DNA of 43,424 nt from an uncultured Chloroflexota bacterium (lineage in GTDB: Bacteria; Chloroflexota; Anaerolineae; Promineifilales; Promineifilaceae): positions 1 through 43,424 of the forward strand of contig CAADGU010000382.1 in the NCBI GenBank assembly GCA_900696625.1, in the 5' to 3' direction. Each line of letters starts with the position of its first letter. Position 1 is the stretch's first letter. Below the pieces are notes generated by a model. The model saw only the letters and a program-made list of their open reading frames with translations, had not been told where the DNA came from and made no database searches. A program made the position numbers and the translations under genes. Of this stretch, positions 24,875-33,105 are shown in pieces.

Positions 24875-26029
24875 TCAGGCACGGCCGTAAGGGTCAAACA
24901 ATTTCTGCCACTCGTCCAGCGCGTAACGGTCGGTCATACCGGCAATATAGTCGGCCACAATGCGGTGCAAGTCTGCCTGTTCCAACTTTTTCTGCGTATC
25001 GGTAGGCAGCATTTTTGGCTCCTTGATATACGCTTCAAAGAGTTGGGTGATAAAACGTTCCGCTTTGCTTTGCATCCGCACCAACCGGTAATGACGATAC
25101 ATATTGTCCAGCAAGAATTGTTTGAGACGCTGTACTTTCAGCCCAAAATCTGGCGCATACGTGACCAGATTGGCCGGATGCAACTGCACTTTGTCGGGGG
25201 AATCAATCTGGTGGTGGCGCAGGTTCACGGCCGTTTGCTCCAGCACATTCGTCACCGACATACCAATCAATTCCCGGATAATCTCGTGTCGCACCAGCGT
25301 GGTAAACGGTTCCCATGTTTGCCAACCCACCACCGCCTTTAGCTCATGCCACAATTCCAACTCGTCCAGGGCCGCCAGATCAAACATACCCGCCCGCAGC
25401 CCATCATCCAGATCGTGGGCATTGTAGGCGATCTCATCGGCCAGATTGGCAATTTGCGCTTCCAGCGAACCACGCCGGTCGGGTTCATAACCGGTGGCGT
25501 CGCTTTTGTCATAATCGGTCTCATGTTTGATCATGCCTTCGCGGGTTTCATAGGTCAGGTTCAGGCCATCAAAGTTGGGATAACGCCGCTCCAGGCTGGT
25601 AACAATGCGGTAACTTTGCGTATTGTGGTTAAAGCCGCCGTGCCCTTGCATCAGCGCATTTAAGGCGTGTTCACCGGCATGGCCGAAGGGGGGATGGCCC
25701 AGGTCGTGCGCCAGACAAATGGCCTCGGTTAAATCCTGGTTGACGCCCAATCCCCGCGCCAGCGAACGGCCTAGCTGCGACACTTCCAGGGTGTGGGTGA
25801 GGCGGGTGCGGTAATGGTCGCCTTCATAGTAGACGAAGACCTGGGTTTTGTATTCCAACCGGCGGAAGGCGGTGGTGTGGATGATGCGGTCACGGTCACG
25901 GCCGTAGGCCGTGCGTGTGTCCGATTCCGCCTCCGGGTAGACGCGCCCTTTGGAGCGGGCGCTCTTTTGGGCAAAGGGGGCTAAGGTGACAGTTTCCAAT
26001 TCTTCTAGCTGCGGACGTTTGTACATCAT
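24875..26029 (-). CDS. dgt: dGTP triphosphohydrolase-like HD-domain protein
   Basis: The predicted enzyme hydrolyses dGTP or other dNTPs to nucleoside and triphosphate, controlling nucleotide pools. The 384-residue HD fold is complete: FRRLEYKTQVFV at 56-67, metal ligand His79 in RLTHTLEVSQLGR, AHDLGHPPFGHAGE with His108-Asp109, and the last ligand Asp198 in LADEIAYNAHDLDD. It lacks the long insertions of E. coli Dgt (505 residues) and fits the shorter 'deoxyguanosinetriphosphate triphosphohydrolase-like' group. ATG 26029 was chosen because GGAGG lies six bases upstream; a longer start at 26074 would run into an intergenic hairpin. Its substrate range is unknown. Confidence 0.92.
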   Translation of the reverse strand: MMYKRPQLEELETVTLAPFAQKSARSKGRVYPEAESDTRTAYGRDRDRIIHTTAFRRLEYKTQVFVYYEGDHYRTRLTHTLEVSQLGRSLARGLGVNQDLTEAICLAHDLGHPPFGHAGEHALNALMQGHGGFNHNTQSYRIVTSLERRYPNFDGLNLTYETREGMIKHETDYDKSDATGYEPDRRGSLEAQIANLADEIAYNAHDLDDGLRAGMFDLAALDELELWHELKAVVGWQTWEPFTTLVRHEIIRELIGMSVTNVLEQTAVNLRHHQIDSPDKVQLHPANLVTYAPDFGLKVQRLKQFLLDNMYRHYRLVRMQSKAERFITQLFEAYIKEPKMLPTDTQKKLEQADLHRIVADYIAGMTDRYALDEWQKLFDPYGRA

Positions 26030-26043
26030 CTTGATCCTCCACC

Positions 26044-26076
26044 GTAGACCTGACAGGCTGCTGAGACCTGTCAAGT
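26044..26076. repeat. Hairpin of the GACCTGACAGG type (copy 1)
   Basis: TAGACCTGACAGG faces CCTGTCAAGTCTA with one mismatch. A better copy of the same element lies at 26849-26882, on the other side of the LysM gene. Confidence 0.65.
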
Positions 26077-26177
26077 CTAATAATTAATGCTTGCGATTAG
26101 TTTATGACAAGTGTACCATAAGGTGAAAGTGACATAACCAACAGTTTCCCCTGTTGGCATGTCAGGGCAGGAAAGAC

Positions 26178-26843
26178 GTGAGGCAAAGGCCAGATTTTGC
26201 CATTGTGGTATTGATGATCGTCGTCGCCATTATCCTGGCGATGGGTGTATTTTTGATTGGCCTTGTTATCTGGGACCGGCCTGACACGCCGGCAGGCGTA
26301 GCCCAAACAGAAAGCCAGCCGGCCAACATCGTGATGGTGGGGAATGAACCAGTCACGCTGCAAGTAGACCCCAACCAGCGCCCCTTCACGGTGCAGCCCA
26401 CGGCCGTGCCCCAGGTAATAGAACAACCAACAGCCGCGCCAGAAACGGCCGTTGCCGCCCCCGAAGCAGCGGCCGCGCCAGCCGTGGACGCCAGCACATT
26501 AGGTGGCGGTGGGCAGCCGGCTACCAATCGCCTCATCTTCATCAACTACCAGGTACAGCAGGGTGACACCTTGTTTCGCCTGCAATCCAACTTTGTGACG
26601 ACCATTGCGCTGATGGCTCGATTTGGCATTTCTGCCAGCGACCTGGTAGTAGGCAATGTGCTGAGTCTGCCGGTAGGTGACCCGAATGCCTGCACGCCCT
26701 GGCGGCCCTATGTGGTGCAGCGGGGGGACACGGCGTTTGGCCTCAGCCGGTTTTATGGCATCTCCTTGCAAGAGTTACAAGCGCGCAACGGGCTAGACGC
26801 CAACTACTCCCTGTATGAAACAGAGGTGATTTGTGTGCCTTAG
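26178..26843 (+). CDS. Membrane-anchored protein with two LysM domains
   Basis: A single N-terminal membrane helix (about 7-31, starting after RQRPDF) anchors an outward Pro/Ala-rich linker (about 70-115). Two LysM repeats follow: YQVQQGDTLFRLQSNFVT (from about 124) and YVVQRGDTAFGLSRFYGI (from about 178 to the end). LysM domains bind N-acetylglucosamine in peptidoglycan or chitin. GTG 26178 is my start, because AGGAAAG lies just before it; a TTG at 26154 would add eight residues without a ribosome binding site. Two ACGGCCGT octamers (26400, 26445) encode Thr-Ala-Val in the linker. It is flanked by two copies of the GACCTGACAGG hairpin. Confidence 0.85.
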   Translation: MRQRPDFAIVVLMIVVAIILAMGVFLIGLVIWDRPDTPAGVAQTESQPANIVMVGNEPVTLQVDPNQRPFTVQPTAVPQVIEQPTAAPETAVAAPEAAAAPAVDASTLGGGGQPATNRLIFINYQVQQGDTLFRLQSNFVTTIALMARFGISASDLVVGNVLSLPVGDPNACTPWRPYVVQRGDTAFGLSRFYGISLQELQARNGLDANYSLYETEVICVP

Positions 26844-26848
26844 GCCAT

Positions 26849-26882
26849 AGACCTGACAGGTTTCAAAAAACCTGTCAGGTCT
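26849..26882. terminator. Perfect 15-bp hairpin between convergent genes
   Basis: AGACCTGACAGGTTT (26849-26863) pairs exactly with 26868-26882 over a CAAA loop. It lies between the converging LysM and mrpG genes, a natural place for a bidirectional terminator, though the T-run is inside the stem. It is the second copy of the element at 26044. Confidence 0.7.
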
Positions 26883-26888
26883 GTCTCG

Positions 26889-27236
26889 TTAGTCGGGCTC
26901 AAGACCCTCCCCCATCCCCTCTGGCAAATCATTCCGCATGGCTTCTTTCATGGGAATGCCTAACCTATACGCCGCCGAAGCGATGGCATGAGCCGCCACC
27001 GGCCCCGATACCATCAGCAACACCATCAGCAGCAGCGCCTTGCCCCAGCCCAGGGGCGTCCACATGACGGCGGCAACCAACAGCAGCACCACGCCAAACA
27101 ACCCCACTTTGCCGGTGGCGTGCAGCCGGGTATACACATCGGGAAAACGAAGGTAACCCAACACACCGACTACTGAAAAAAAAGTGCCCACAAGAACGGC
27201 AATGAGCGCCACTGCCTGCGAAATTGTTTCCATCAT
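26889..27236 (-). CDS. mrpG: Mrp-type Na+/H+ antiporter subunit G
   Basis: A small membrane subunit of the multi-subunit cation/proton antiporter. Three helices are visible in 115 residues, with the family core VGTFFSVVGVLGYLRFPDVY and RLHATGKVGLFGVVLLL (about 16-52), then a third helix KALLLMVLLMVSGPVAAHAI. AGGAG lies five bases before ATG 27236. In the usual operon subunit G is the last gene; here it is transcribed away from the A-F genes, back to back with mrpA across a 180-bp control region. A linked -10 box lies upstream. Confidence 0.92.
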   Translation of the reverse strand: MMETISQAVALIAVLVGTFFSVVGVLGYLRFPDVYTRLHATGKVGLFGVVLLLVAAVMWTPLGWGKALLLMVLLMVSGPVAAHAIASAAYRLGIPMKEAMRNDLPEGMGEGLEPD

Positions 27237-27263
27237 TTCACTCCTGATTCTAGACCTTTTGCC

Positions 27264-27293
27264 ATTATAACCTTTGACAACTGGTTACAACAA
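27264..27293 (-). promoter_or_regulatory. Candidate promoter of mrpG
   Basis: On the minus strand TTGTTG (27293-27288), 18 bp, TATAAT (27269-27264), 28 bp before the mrpG start. A plus-strand TATAAT at 27364-27369 could serve mrpA but lacks a -35. Confidence 0.4.
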
Positions 27294-27416
27294 ACCAAAA
27301 TGATCACCGCCTGATTTGTAGGGATTGCCAGGGGGAACAGGTGGCGACCCGGTCATATGTGGCTATAATCGTTTGAGAAGGCGGACAGGCACACGGCCGT
27401 CTCTGTAGTATAGCGC

Positions 27417-30299
27417 ATGACTCAGACCACCTTACTTTTAGCCCCACTCATCACATTGTTACTTGGCACGGCCGTTGGCTTTGCGTTTTCCCACCCCACT
27501 CTCAATGCCCGCCTGCCCATCACCCGCCAGGCCTGGCTGCTGGCTCTTTTCCCCCTTATTGCCTTTATCATTTTGCTGCTACCTGTGCCCGCCCTGAATG
27601 AGGGGCAGATATTTCTGTGGCGCATCGAATGGCTGCCCTCCTTTGGGCTGCAACTAGGCCTATACTACGACAGTTGGAGCGCCCTCTTTGCCCTCATTAT
27701 CACCTTCATCGGCGTCCTGATTGTCATTTATGCCGGGCAATACTTCAACGGCCAGCAAGACGCCTGGCGATTCCAGGTTTACACCCTGCTTTTTATGACC
27801 TCCATGCTGGGCCTGGTGATGGCCGGTGATGTGCTGACCCTGTTCATCTTTTGGGAAGGCACCAGCATCACCTCTTATCTGCTGATCGCCTACAAATACA
27901 AAGACCCGGAAGCCCGCGCTGGCGCCTTCCGCTCCCTGTTCATCACCGGCGGCGGCGGCATCGCTTTGTTGGCCGGCCTGTTGTTTGTGAGCTATGTCAG
28001 CGGCAGCACGCAGTGGACAGAGATCCTCAGCAGCGGCGACCAACTGCGTTCCAGCGAGTTTTATAATGTGATGCTGGCATTGGTGGCATTTGGTGCGTTT
28101 GCCAAAAGCGCCCAATTCCCGGCGCATATCTGGCTGCCGGGCGCGATGAGCGCCCCCACGCCCGCCAGCGCCTACCTGCACTCGGCCACAATGGTTAAAG
28201 CCGGCATCTACCTGATGGCCCGGCTCAACCCGGCGCTCGGTTTTACCAGCCAATGGTTTTTCCTGCTAACGGTGGTGGGCATGGCCACCATGTTGTGTGG
28301 CGCTTATTTGGGTCTGAAGCAAAAAGACCTCAAGGGACTGCTGGCCTACTCCACCATTGCCCAGTTGGGCATTTTGATGATGCTCATTGGGCAGGAGGAT
28401 GAAGAAAGTTACAAGGCGCTGGTGATTGGCATTGTGGCTCACGCGCTTTACAAGAGCGCCTTGTTTATGGTTGCCGGTATTATAGACCACGAAACAGGCA
28501 CCAGGGACATCACCCGCCTGGGTGGGCTGCGCCGGGCAATGCCCGTCTCTTTCGCCATTGCCCTTTTAGCTGGTCTTTCCATGGCCGGGCTGCCTCCCAT
28601 GTTTGGCTTTTTGGCAAAGGAAACGCTGCTGGCGGCTACGTTACATCCAAACTTGCAGCCGGTGCTGGCGGCCGTATCTGTGTTCACCGGCGCCCTCATG
28701 TTGGCCCAGGCCGGGTTGTTTGTGATAGACACGTTCCTGGGCCAACCGCGTGATCCTACTGTTCATGCACACGAAGCGCCGCAAACGATGCTGCTGTCCC
28801 CGGCCATTCCGGCGGCATTGTCGTTGATCATTGTGCTTTTACCTGGGCCGAAGGAAGAATCGGCATTTCTGGCTGCCGCCGCCGCCGCTGCTTTTGGCAG
28901 CAAGGTCAAAGTTTCGCTGGCGCTCTTTCATGGGCTGAATGCGCCGCTGCTGCTTTCGATCATTGCTATCACGTTGGGGTCGGTTATCTGGTATTTCCGC
29001 TGGCCGCTGCGCGCCTGGCAAGACCGCCTGGGGGCAACACTCACTTTCAACCGGCTGTATACCGGTGTGTTGGCCGCCATGGACAAAGGGGGTTTTGTCG
29101 CCACTCGCTTGCAGCAGGGCAAATTACGCACCTATCTGGTGATTATGATCCTGGCAGCCGTGTCCCTGGTCTTCTTTTTCATGGGCTGGCCCACGTATTC
29201 GTTGGCCGGTCTCACCTGGCCCGGCCTCGATTTTCCTGGGGAGATGGCTTTATTGCGTTTCTTTTCCCTGCTGGTTGTCACCGGTTCGGCCCTGGCGACC
29301 CTGGTTTTGAACCGCGACTTCTACGCCATCCTGGCTATGAGCGCCATGGGGTTGGGCACGGCCGTCTGGTTTGTGCTGGAACCGGCGCCCGATGTGGCCC
29401 TGGTGCAAATTGTGGTAGATATTCTGTCGCTGGTCATTCTGGTGCTGACGCTGGCAAAATTACCCCGGGCGCAGCGCCTGAAAGCACAACGGATGCGGTG
29501 GGCGGAACGGCCGTCGCGCCCGCTGCTGCTGCGGGATGCCATTGCCTCTATCGCCATTGGTTGTGTGGTTGCCTTGATCACCCTAACTGCTTTAACCTCC
29601 CGCCCCCGCCTAAGCCAGGTGACGCCTTACTACATCGCCAACGCCAAAGAGGAAACCGGCGCGGCCGATATTGTCGGCGCCATCATTGTAGATTTCCGGG
29701 CAATGGACACCCTGATAGAAATCACCGTCTTCAGCCTGGCCGGGCTGGGCGTTTTTACCCTGTTGAACTATGCCGCCCGCACGCACGGCGACCACGCCCA
29801 GGGCGAGAAAAAAGTCCGGCGTACTTTCTCGACTCTGGGCATTGGCGGCCGGCGGGCTTCTCCATTTCTGCGCGCACCGGCCTATGCCCTCCTGCCGGTG
29901 GCGCTGGTGTTAGGCATTGTGCAGATGATGTTCGGCCACGACCAGCCCGGCGATGGGTTTACCGCCGGCGTGGTGATTGGGCTGGCGGTGGCGCTGTGGT
30001 ATGTGGTGTTTGGCTACACCGAGACGCGCGCCCGCCTGCCCTGGCTGCGTGCCTCGGCGCTCATTGCCGTTGGTGTGCTGCTGGCAATTGTAAACGGGAT
30101 CATTGTGACCCTTTTTACCGACCATTTTTTGGGAAATGTGGATTACGGCGAACTGGTAGGGCTGCCGCTTCCCGGTGGTTTCCACATCAGTTCATCCTTC
30201 CTGTTTGAAATAGCCATCTGCCTGGCCGTCTTGGGCAGCGCCACGCACATGCTCAATGCGCTGGGGCACCCTGGAGAAGAGGAGGAGGGTACTGCGTGA
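27417..30299 (+). CDS. mrpA: Fused Mrp antiporter subunits A and B
   Basis: The 960-residue membrane protein is the large proton/sodium-translocating subunit. Residues about 1-500 are NuoL/ND5-like: FWEGTSITSYLLIAYKYKDPEARAGAF, AHIWLPGAMSAPTPASAYLHSATMVKAG and GLLAYSTIAQLGIL. A MrpA-specific C-terminal part follows, with DVALVQIVVDILSLVILVLTLAKLPR at about 658-683 and MDTLIEITVFSLAGLGVFTLL at about 762. From about 815 the sequence is a MrpB domain: FLRAPAYALLPVALVLG, then FGHDQPGDGFTAGVVIG, ending with FHISSSFLFEIAICLAVLG. An A-B fusion is known in 'group 2' (Pha-type) operons. Complex I was rejected because B, C, E, F and G subunits are present. Its TGA is inside a GTGATGC repeat. Confidence 0.93.
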   Translation: MTQTTLLLAPLITLLLGTAVGFAFSHPTLNARLPITRQAWLLALFPLIAFIILLLPVPALNEGQIFLWRIEWLPSFGLQLGLYYDSWSALFALIITFIGVLIVIYAGQYFNGQQDAWRFQVYTLLFMTSMLGLVMAGDVLTLFIFWEGTSITSYLLIAYKYKDPEARAGAFRSLFITGGGGIALLAGLLFVSYVSGSTQWTEILSSGDQLRSSEFYNVMLALVAFGAFAKSAQFPAHIWLPGAMSAPTPASAYLHSATMVKAGIYLMARLNPALGFTSQWFFLLTVVGMATMLCGAYLGLKQKDLKGLLAYSTIAQLGILMMLIGQEDEESYKALVIGIVAHALYKSALFMVAGIIDHETGTRDITRLGGLRRAMPVSFAIALLAGLSMAGLPPMFGFLAKETLLAATLHPNLQPVLAAVSVFTGALMLAQAGLFVIDTFLGQPRDPTVHAHEAPQTMLLSPAIPAALSLIIVLLPGPKEESAFLAAAAAAAFGSKVKVSLALFHGLNAPLLLSIIAITLGSVIWYFRWPLRAWQDRLGATLTFNRLYTGVLAAMDKGGFVATRLQQGKLRTYLVIMILAAVSLVFFFMGWPTYSLAGLTWPGLDFPGEMALLRFFSLLVVTGSALATLVLNRDFYAILAMSAMGLGTAVWFVLEPAPDVALVQIVVDILSLVILVLTLAKLPRAQRLKAQRMRWAERPSRPLLLRDAIASIAIGCVVALITLTALTSRPRLSQVTPYYIANAKEETGAADIVGAIIVDFRAMDTLIEITVFSLAGLGVFTLLNYAARTHGDHAQGEKKVRRTFSTLGIGGRRASPFLRAPAYALLPVALVLGIVQMMFGHDQPGDGFTAGVVIGLAVALWYVVFGYTETRARLPWLRASALIAVGVLLAIVNGIIVTLFTDHFLGNVDYGELVGLPLPGGFHISSSFLFEIAICLAVLGSATHMLNALGHPGEEEEGTA

Positions 30300-30337
30300 T
30301 GCGTGAGCCGTAGTCGGTTCACATATCACAGTCCACG
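30294..30337. repeat. Degenerate GTGATGC inverted repeat between mrpA and mrpC
   Basis: GCGTGATGCGTGAGCC (30294-30309) faces a degenerate inverted half containing TTCAC and ATATCAC. It is inside an operon, overlapping the mrpA stop codon and ending just before mrpC. Confidence 0.65.
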
Positions 30338-30343
30338 ATAAAT

Positions 30344-30685
30344 ATGGAACTATTAACAGCACTCACTATCGGTACCTTATTTGCTATCGGCGTTTTCCAA
30401 CTGCTGCGGCGGAATGTGATCCGCTCGGCGATTGGGCTGGTGATTCTGGCCAATGCCGTGAACCTGTTTTTGCTGACGACAGGGGCTTATCTGGGTGAAG
30501 ACCCGGCTTATGCAACGTATACCGGTGTGGGGCAGCGAATCGCGGACCCACTGCCCCAGGCGCTCATCCTCACGGCCATTGTCATCAGTATGGGTGGCAC
30601 GGCCTTTGTGCTGGCAATGCTTTACATCATTTCCGCCCGCTACCAGACAGCCAATATGGATGATGTAGATAATTTGAAGAATTAG
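30344..30685 (+). CDS. mrpC: Mrp-type Na+/H+ antiporter subunit C (NuoK-like)
   Basis: A 113-residue protein with three membrane helices. The core is QLLRRNVIRSAIGLVILANAVNLFLL and DPLPQALILTAIVISMGGTAFVLAM, both typical of MrpC/NuoK. It follows the A-B fusion by 45 bp, the gap being filled by a repeat, so no clear ribosome binding site is seen. It is followed after four bases by mrpD, indicating tight coupling. Confidence 0.93.
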   Translation: MELLTALTIGTLFAIGVFQLLRRNVIRSAIGLVILANAVNLFLLTTGAYLGEDPAYATYTGVGQRIADPLPQALILTAIVISMGGTAFVLAMLYIISARYQTANMDDVDNLKN

Positions 30686-30689
30686 CACC

Positions 30690-32183
30690 ATGACGATTGA
30701 ACCGCAGTTGATTTTATTACCCTTACTCATCCCGCTGTCGGGGGCGGGCGTGGCGCTGCTGCTGCGCAAGCGACGGCCGTACCAGGCTGGATGGGCATTG
30801 GGCAGTATGCTCCTCTCGTGCGGGGTTAGTTTGTGGTTGTTTGTGGATGTGTGGCAAACGGGACGGCCGTTGGTGTGGCAGGGTGGCGGTTGGCTGGCTC
30901 CTTTTGGCATCACGCTGGTGGCGGACATTCTCGCCCTGTTTTTTGTGGTAATGACCCAGGTGGTGATGGTGACGGGCATGGTATATGCCCTGGGCAGCGG
31001 GGATAAAGCGGTGAAGTATCCCGCCTTTTTGGTGCTGTTTCTCACCCTCTGCACCGGGCTGACCGGGGCGTTAATGACCGGCGATATCTTCAATATGTAT
31101 GTTTTTGCCGAACTGCTGGTCATTTCCGGCACAGTGCTGACGGCCATTTCCGATGACAAATTTGGCACAGAAGCTGCCTACAAATACTTTTACATGAGCT
31201 TACTGGCCTCTTTCTTGATGCTGCTGGGCATAGGCTGCCTGTATGTTTCCTACGGTACGCTGAATATGGCCGACCTGTCCGTGCGCATTCAGGCACAGCC
31301 CGATGGCCTGCTCCTCTTACCGGCCATTGGCTTTTTGTTGGCCACATTCATGATCAAAAGCGCCGTCTTTCCCTTTCACTTCTGGCAGCCCGATTTTCAT
31401 GCCGCTTCGCCAACGGCCGTGTCCGCCATGCTCTCTTCCGTGGTGGTGAAATTGGGTGTCTATGGCTTTTTGCGTATGACCTTCCTACTTTTTGCGGCGC
31501 AGGCGGTGCAGATGCGCGGGCTGCTGCTGGTGCTGGGCATTGTGGGCATCCTGTTTGGCGGGCTGTCGGCCATTGGCACGCATAATGTCAAACGGATGCT
31601 GGCCTACTCTACGCTGGCGCAAATTGGCTTTATTCTGGTGGGCATTGGCTGGGGGACGCCGCTGGCAATTACGGCGGCGCTGGTTTTTGCCTTTAACCAC
31701 AGCCTGATCAAAGCGGCCATGCTGATGTTGGCCGGGTTTGTGGCCAGCCGGGCTTCGATTAAATCGGCCGCTTTTGATGTGGTGACGGGGGTGGGACGGC
31801 CGTTGCCCGCCGCCGGGCTGTTGTTCTTCATCGGTAGTCTGGCGCTGGCTGGCATTCCCCCCACCAGTGGGTTTGTAAGCAAACTGCTGCTCTTTTCCAG
31901 CGGTATTGAAGCTGCCGCCTTTTGGCCGCTGCTGATCCTGGGCCTGTTTAGCATTCTGACGCTGGTATATACCATGCGCGCCTTTATGCGCATCTGGTGG
32001 CAAGACCCGGCGGAGGGCATCAGCACCAAACCAACAGGCGACCATTTATTAGCGCCCATCCTGCTGATTGGGCTGATTCTGGTGCTGGGCATTTGGGCCA
32101 GCCCGCTGGTAGAGGCAGCACAGGCGGTGAGCGCCTGGGTAGCAGACCCGGCAGCGTATGTGACGGCGGTGTTGGGGAATTGA
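30690..32183 (+). CDS. mrpD: Mrp-type Na+/H+ antiporter subunit D (NuoM/N-like)
   Basis: The second antiporter-like subunit, 497 residues with about 14 helices. Key blocks: GDIFNMYVFAELLVISGTVL (TM5 with the conserved Glu), FMIKSAVFPFHFWQPDFHAASPTAVSAMLSS (Lys and His of the proton path) and NVKRMLAYSTLAQIGFILVG. FFIGSLALAGIPPTSGFVSK is a standard NuoM/N/MrpD motif. It has no complex I partners. The TGA stop is inside a GAGTAATT repeat. Confidence 0.94.
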   Translation: MTIEPQLILLPLLIPLSGAGVALLLRKRRPYQAGWALGSMLLSCGVSLWLFVDVWQTGRPLVWQGGGWLAPFGITLVADILALFFVVMTQVVMVTGMVYALGSGDKAVKYPAFLVLFLTLCTGLTGALMTGDIFNMYVFAELLVISGTVLTAISDDKFGTEAAYKYFYMSLLASFLMLLGIGCLYVSYGTLNMADLSVRIQAQPDGLLLLPAIGFLLATFMIKSAVFPFHFWQPDFHAASPTAVSAMLSSVVVKLGVYGFLRMTFLLFAAQAVQMRGLLLVLGIVGILFGGLSAIGTHNVKRMLAYSTLAQIGFILVGIGWGTPLAITAALVFAFNHSLIKAAMLMLAGFVASRASIKSAAFDVVTGVGRPLPAAGLLFFIGSLALAGIPPTSGFVSKLLLFSSGIEAAAFWPLLILGLFSILTLVYTMRAFMRIWWQDPAEGISTKPTGDHLLAPILLIGLILVLGIWASPLVEAAQAVSAWVADPAAYVTAVLGN

Positions 32184-32240
32184 GTAATTGGGTAAATGAG
32201 TAAATGAGTAATTACCTGATTACTCATTTACTCGTTTACA
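32179..32240. repeat. Inverted GAGTAATT/GAGTAAAT repeat between mrpD and mrpE
   Basis: Units AATTGAGTAATTGGGTAAATGAG and onward (32179-32213) are mirrored by ATTACTCATTTACTC to 32240. The first unit supplies the mrpD stop codon. It sits inside the antiporter operon. Confidence 0.8.
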
Positions 32241-32257
32241 TCTTTTAGTGAGGCAAG

Positions 32258-32743
32258 ATGGTACGGGTGCGGGTGATTTTGACACTGGCATTGGTTTATC
32301 TGGCGCTGACCGCCAATCTGACGCCGCTGAATGTGTTGATGGGGGTGTTGGTGGCAACGGCCGTGACCTTTTTGCTGCCTGGCGGTAATCATGACTGGCA
32401 GATGAGCTGGCGCAGTTGGCCGGCGGCCAATTGGGCCTTTGTCCGTTATGTGCTTATGTTGGTCATAGATTTAGTGGTGAGCGGTGTGCAGGTGGCGCGG
32501 ATTGTGCTGTCGCCCAAAATGTCCATTCAACCCGGCATCATTGCCATTCCTTCCCAGACTTCTTCCGACCTGGCTACGGCCTTTAGTGCCCACGCCATTA
32601 CGCTGACCCCCGGTGAACTGGTGGTGGAAATTGACGAAAATGGCGTCATGTACACCCACTGCCTGGATGTGGAGCAGGCGGCCATCACCCTCGCTGCTGC
32701 CCAGCAAGAACGACGCGAATTGTTAGAAAAGATATTTTCTTAA
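32258..32743 (+). CDS. mrpE: Mrp-type Na+/H+ antiporter subunit E
   Basis: The 161-residue protein matches MrpE: two N-terminal helices (about 4-22 and 24-45), a third around FVRYVLMLVIDLVVSGVQVARIVLSP and a cytoplasmic domain containing IAIPSQTSSDLATAFSAHAITLTPGELVVEIDENG, with the ITLTPG turn highly typical of the family (split at the domain border). GAGGCAAG precedes ATG 32258. MrpE stabilises the complex and is needed for full antiport in known systems. Confidence 0.93.
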   Translation: MVRVRVILTLALVYLALTANLTPLNVLMGVLVATAVTFLLPGGNHDWQMSWRSWPAANWAFVRYVLMLVIDLVVSGVQVARIVLSPKMSIQPGIIAIPSQTSSDLATAFSAHAITLTPGELVVEIDENGVMYTHCLDVEQAAITLAAAQQERRELLEKIFS

Positions 32744-32802
32744 ACTACGGTCTGGTAGTTAGTGGCTGGTTGGTGCCAGCTACCAGCCAAACCTCATCTA
32801 AT

Positions 32803-33078
32803 ATGTCAAACCTGTTGCTCATTGCCCTCTATATCTCCCTCATTATCCACGTCGTCCTGATCGGTATTTCCGTGTGGCGGGTGTGGCGTGGAGATAATGT
32901 CATAGACCGGCTAATGGGCACGGAATTGGTGACAACGCTCTTTTTGGCGGTGCTGGTGCTGGTTTCCCTTATCTTTCGAGAAAGTTTATATATTGATGTG
33001 GCCCTCGGGTTGGCGGCGCTGAGTTTTATTGGCACGGTGGCGCTGGCGAAGTATCTGGCGGATGAGCAGATGTTTTAG
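32803..33078 (+). CDS. mrpF: Mrp-type Na+/H+ antiporter subunit F
   Basis: A 91-residue protein with three helices. VWRVWRGDNVIDRLMGTELVTTLFLAVLVL has the RG-x-x-x-x-DR-x-x-(G/A) motif of MrpF, and the last helix is ALGLAALSFIGTVALAKYL. I start at ATG 32803, because a GTG at 32770 would only translate the imperfect hairpin between mrpE and mrpF. No ribosome binding site is evident. The gene ends the plus-strand antiporter set. Confidence 0.9.
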   Translation: MSNLLLIALYISLIIHVVLIGISVWRVWRGDNVIDRLMGTELVTTLFLAVLVLVSLIFRESLYIDVALGLAALSFIGTVALAKYLADEQMF

Positions 33079-33083
33079 TCCGT

Positions 33084-33103
33084 GATTGACGGCAACGTCA
33101 ATC
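33084..33103. terminator. Hairpin between mrpF and a convergent lipoprotein gene
   Basis: GATTGACG (33084-33091) pairs perfectly with CGTCAATC (33096-33103) over a GCAA tetraloop six bases after the mrpF stop. There is no clear T-run. Confidence 0.55.
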
Positions 33104-33105
33104 AA

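Noticed and set aside
27417-32183. NuoL/NuoK/NuoM-like genes read as part of respiratory complex I
   Set aside because: No other nuo genes are present, and MrpB, MrpE, MrpF and MrpG sequences accompany them, which defines an Mrp antiporter.
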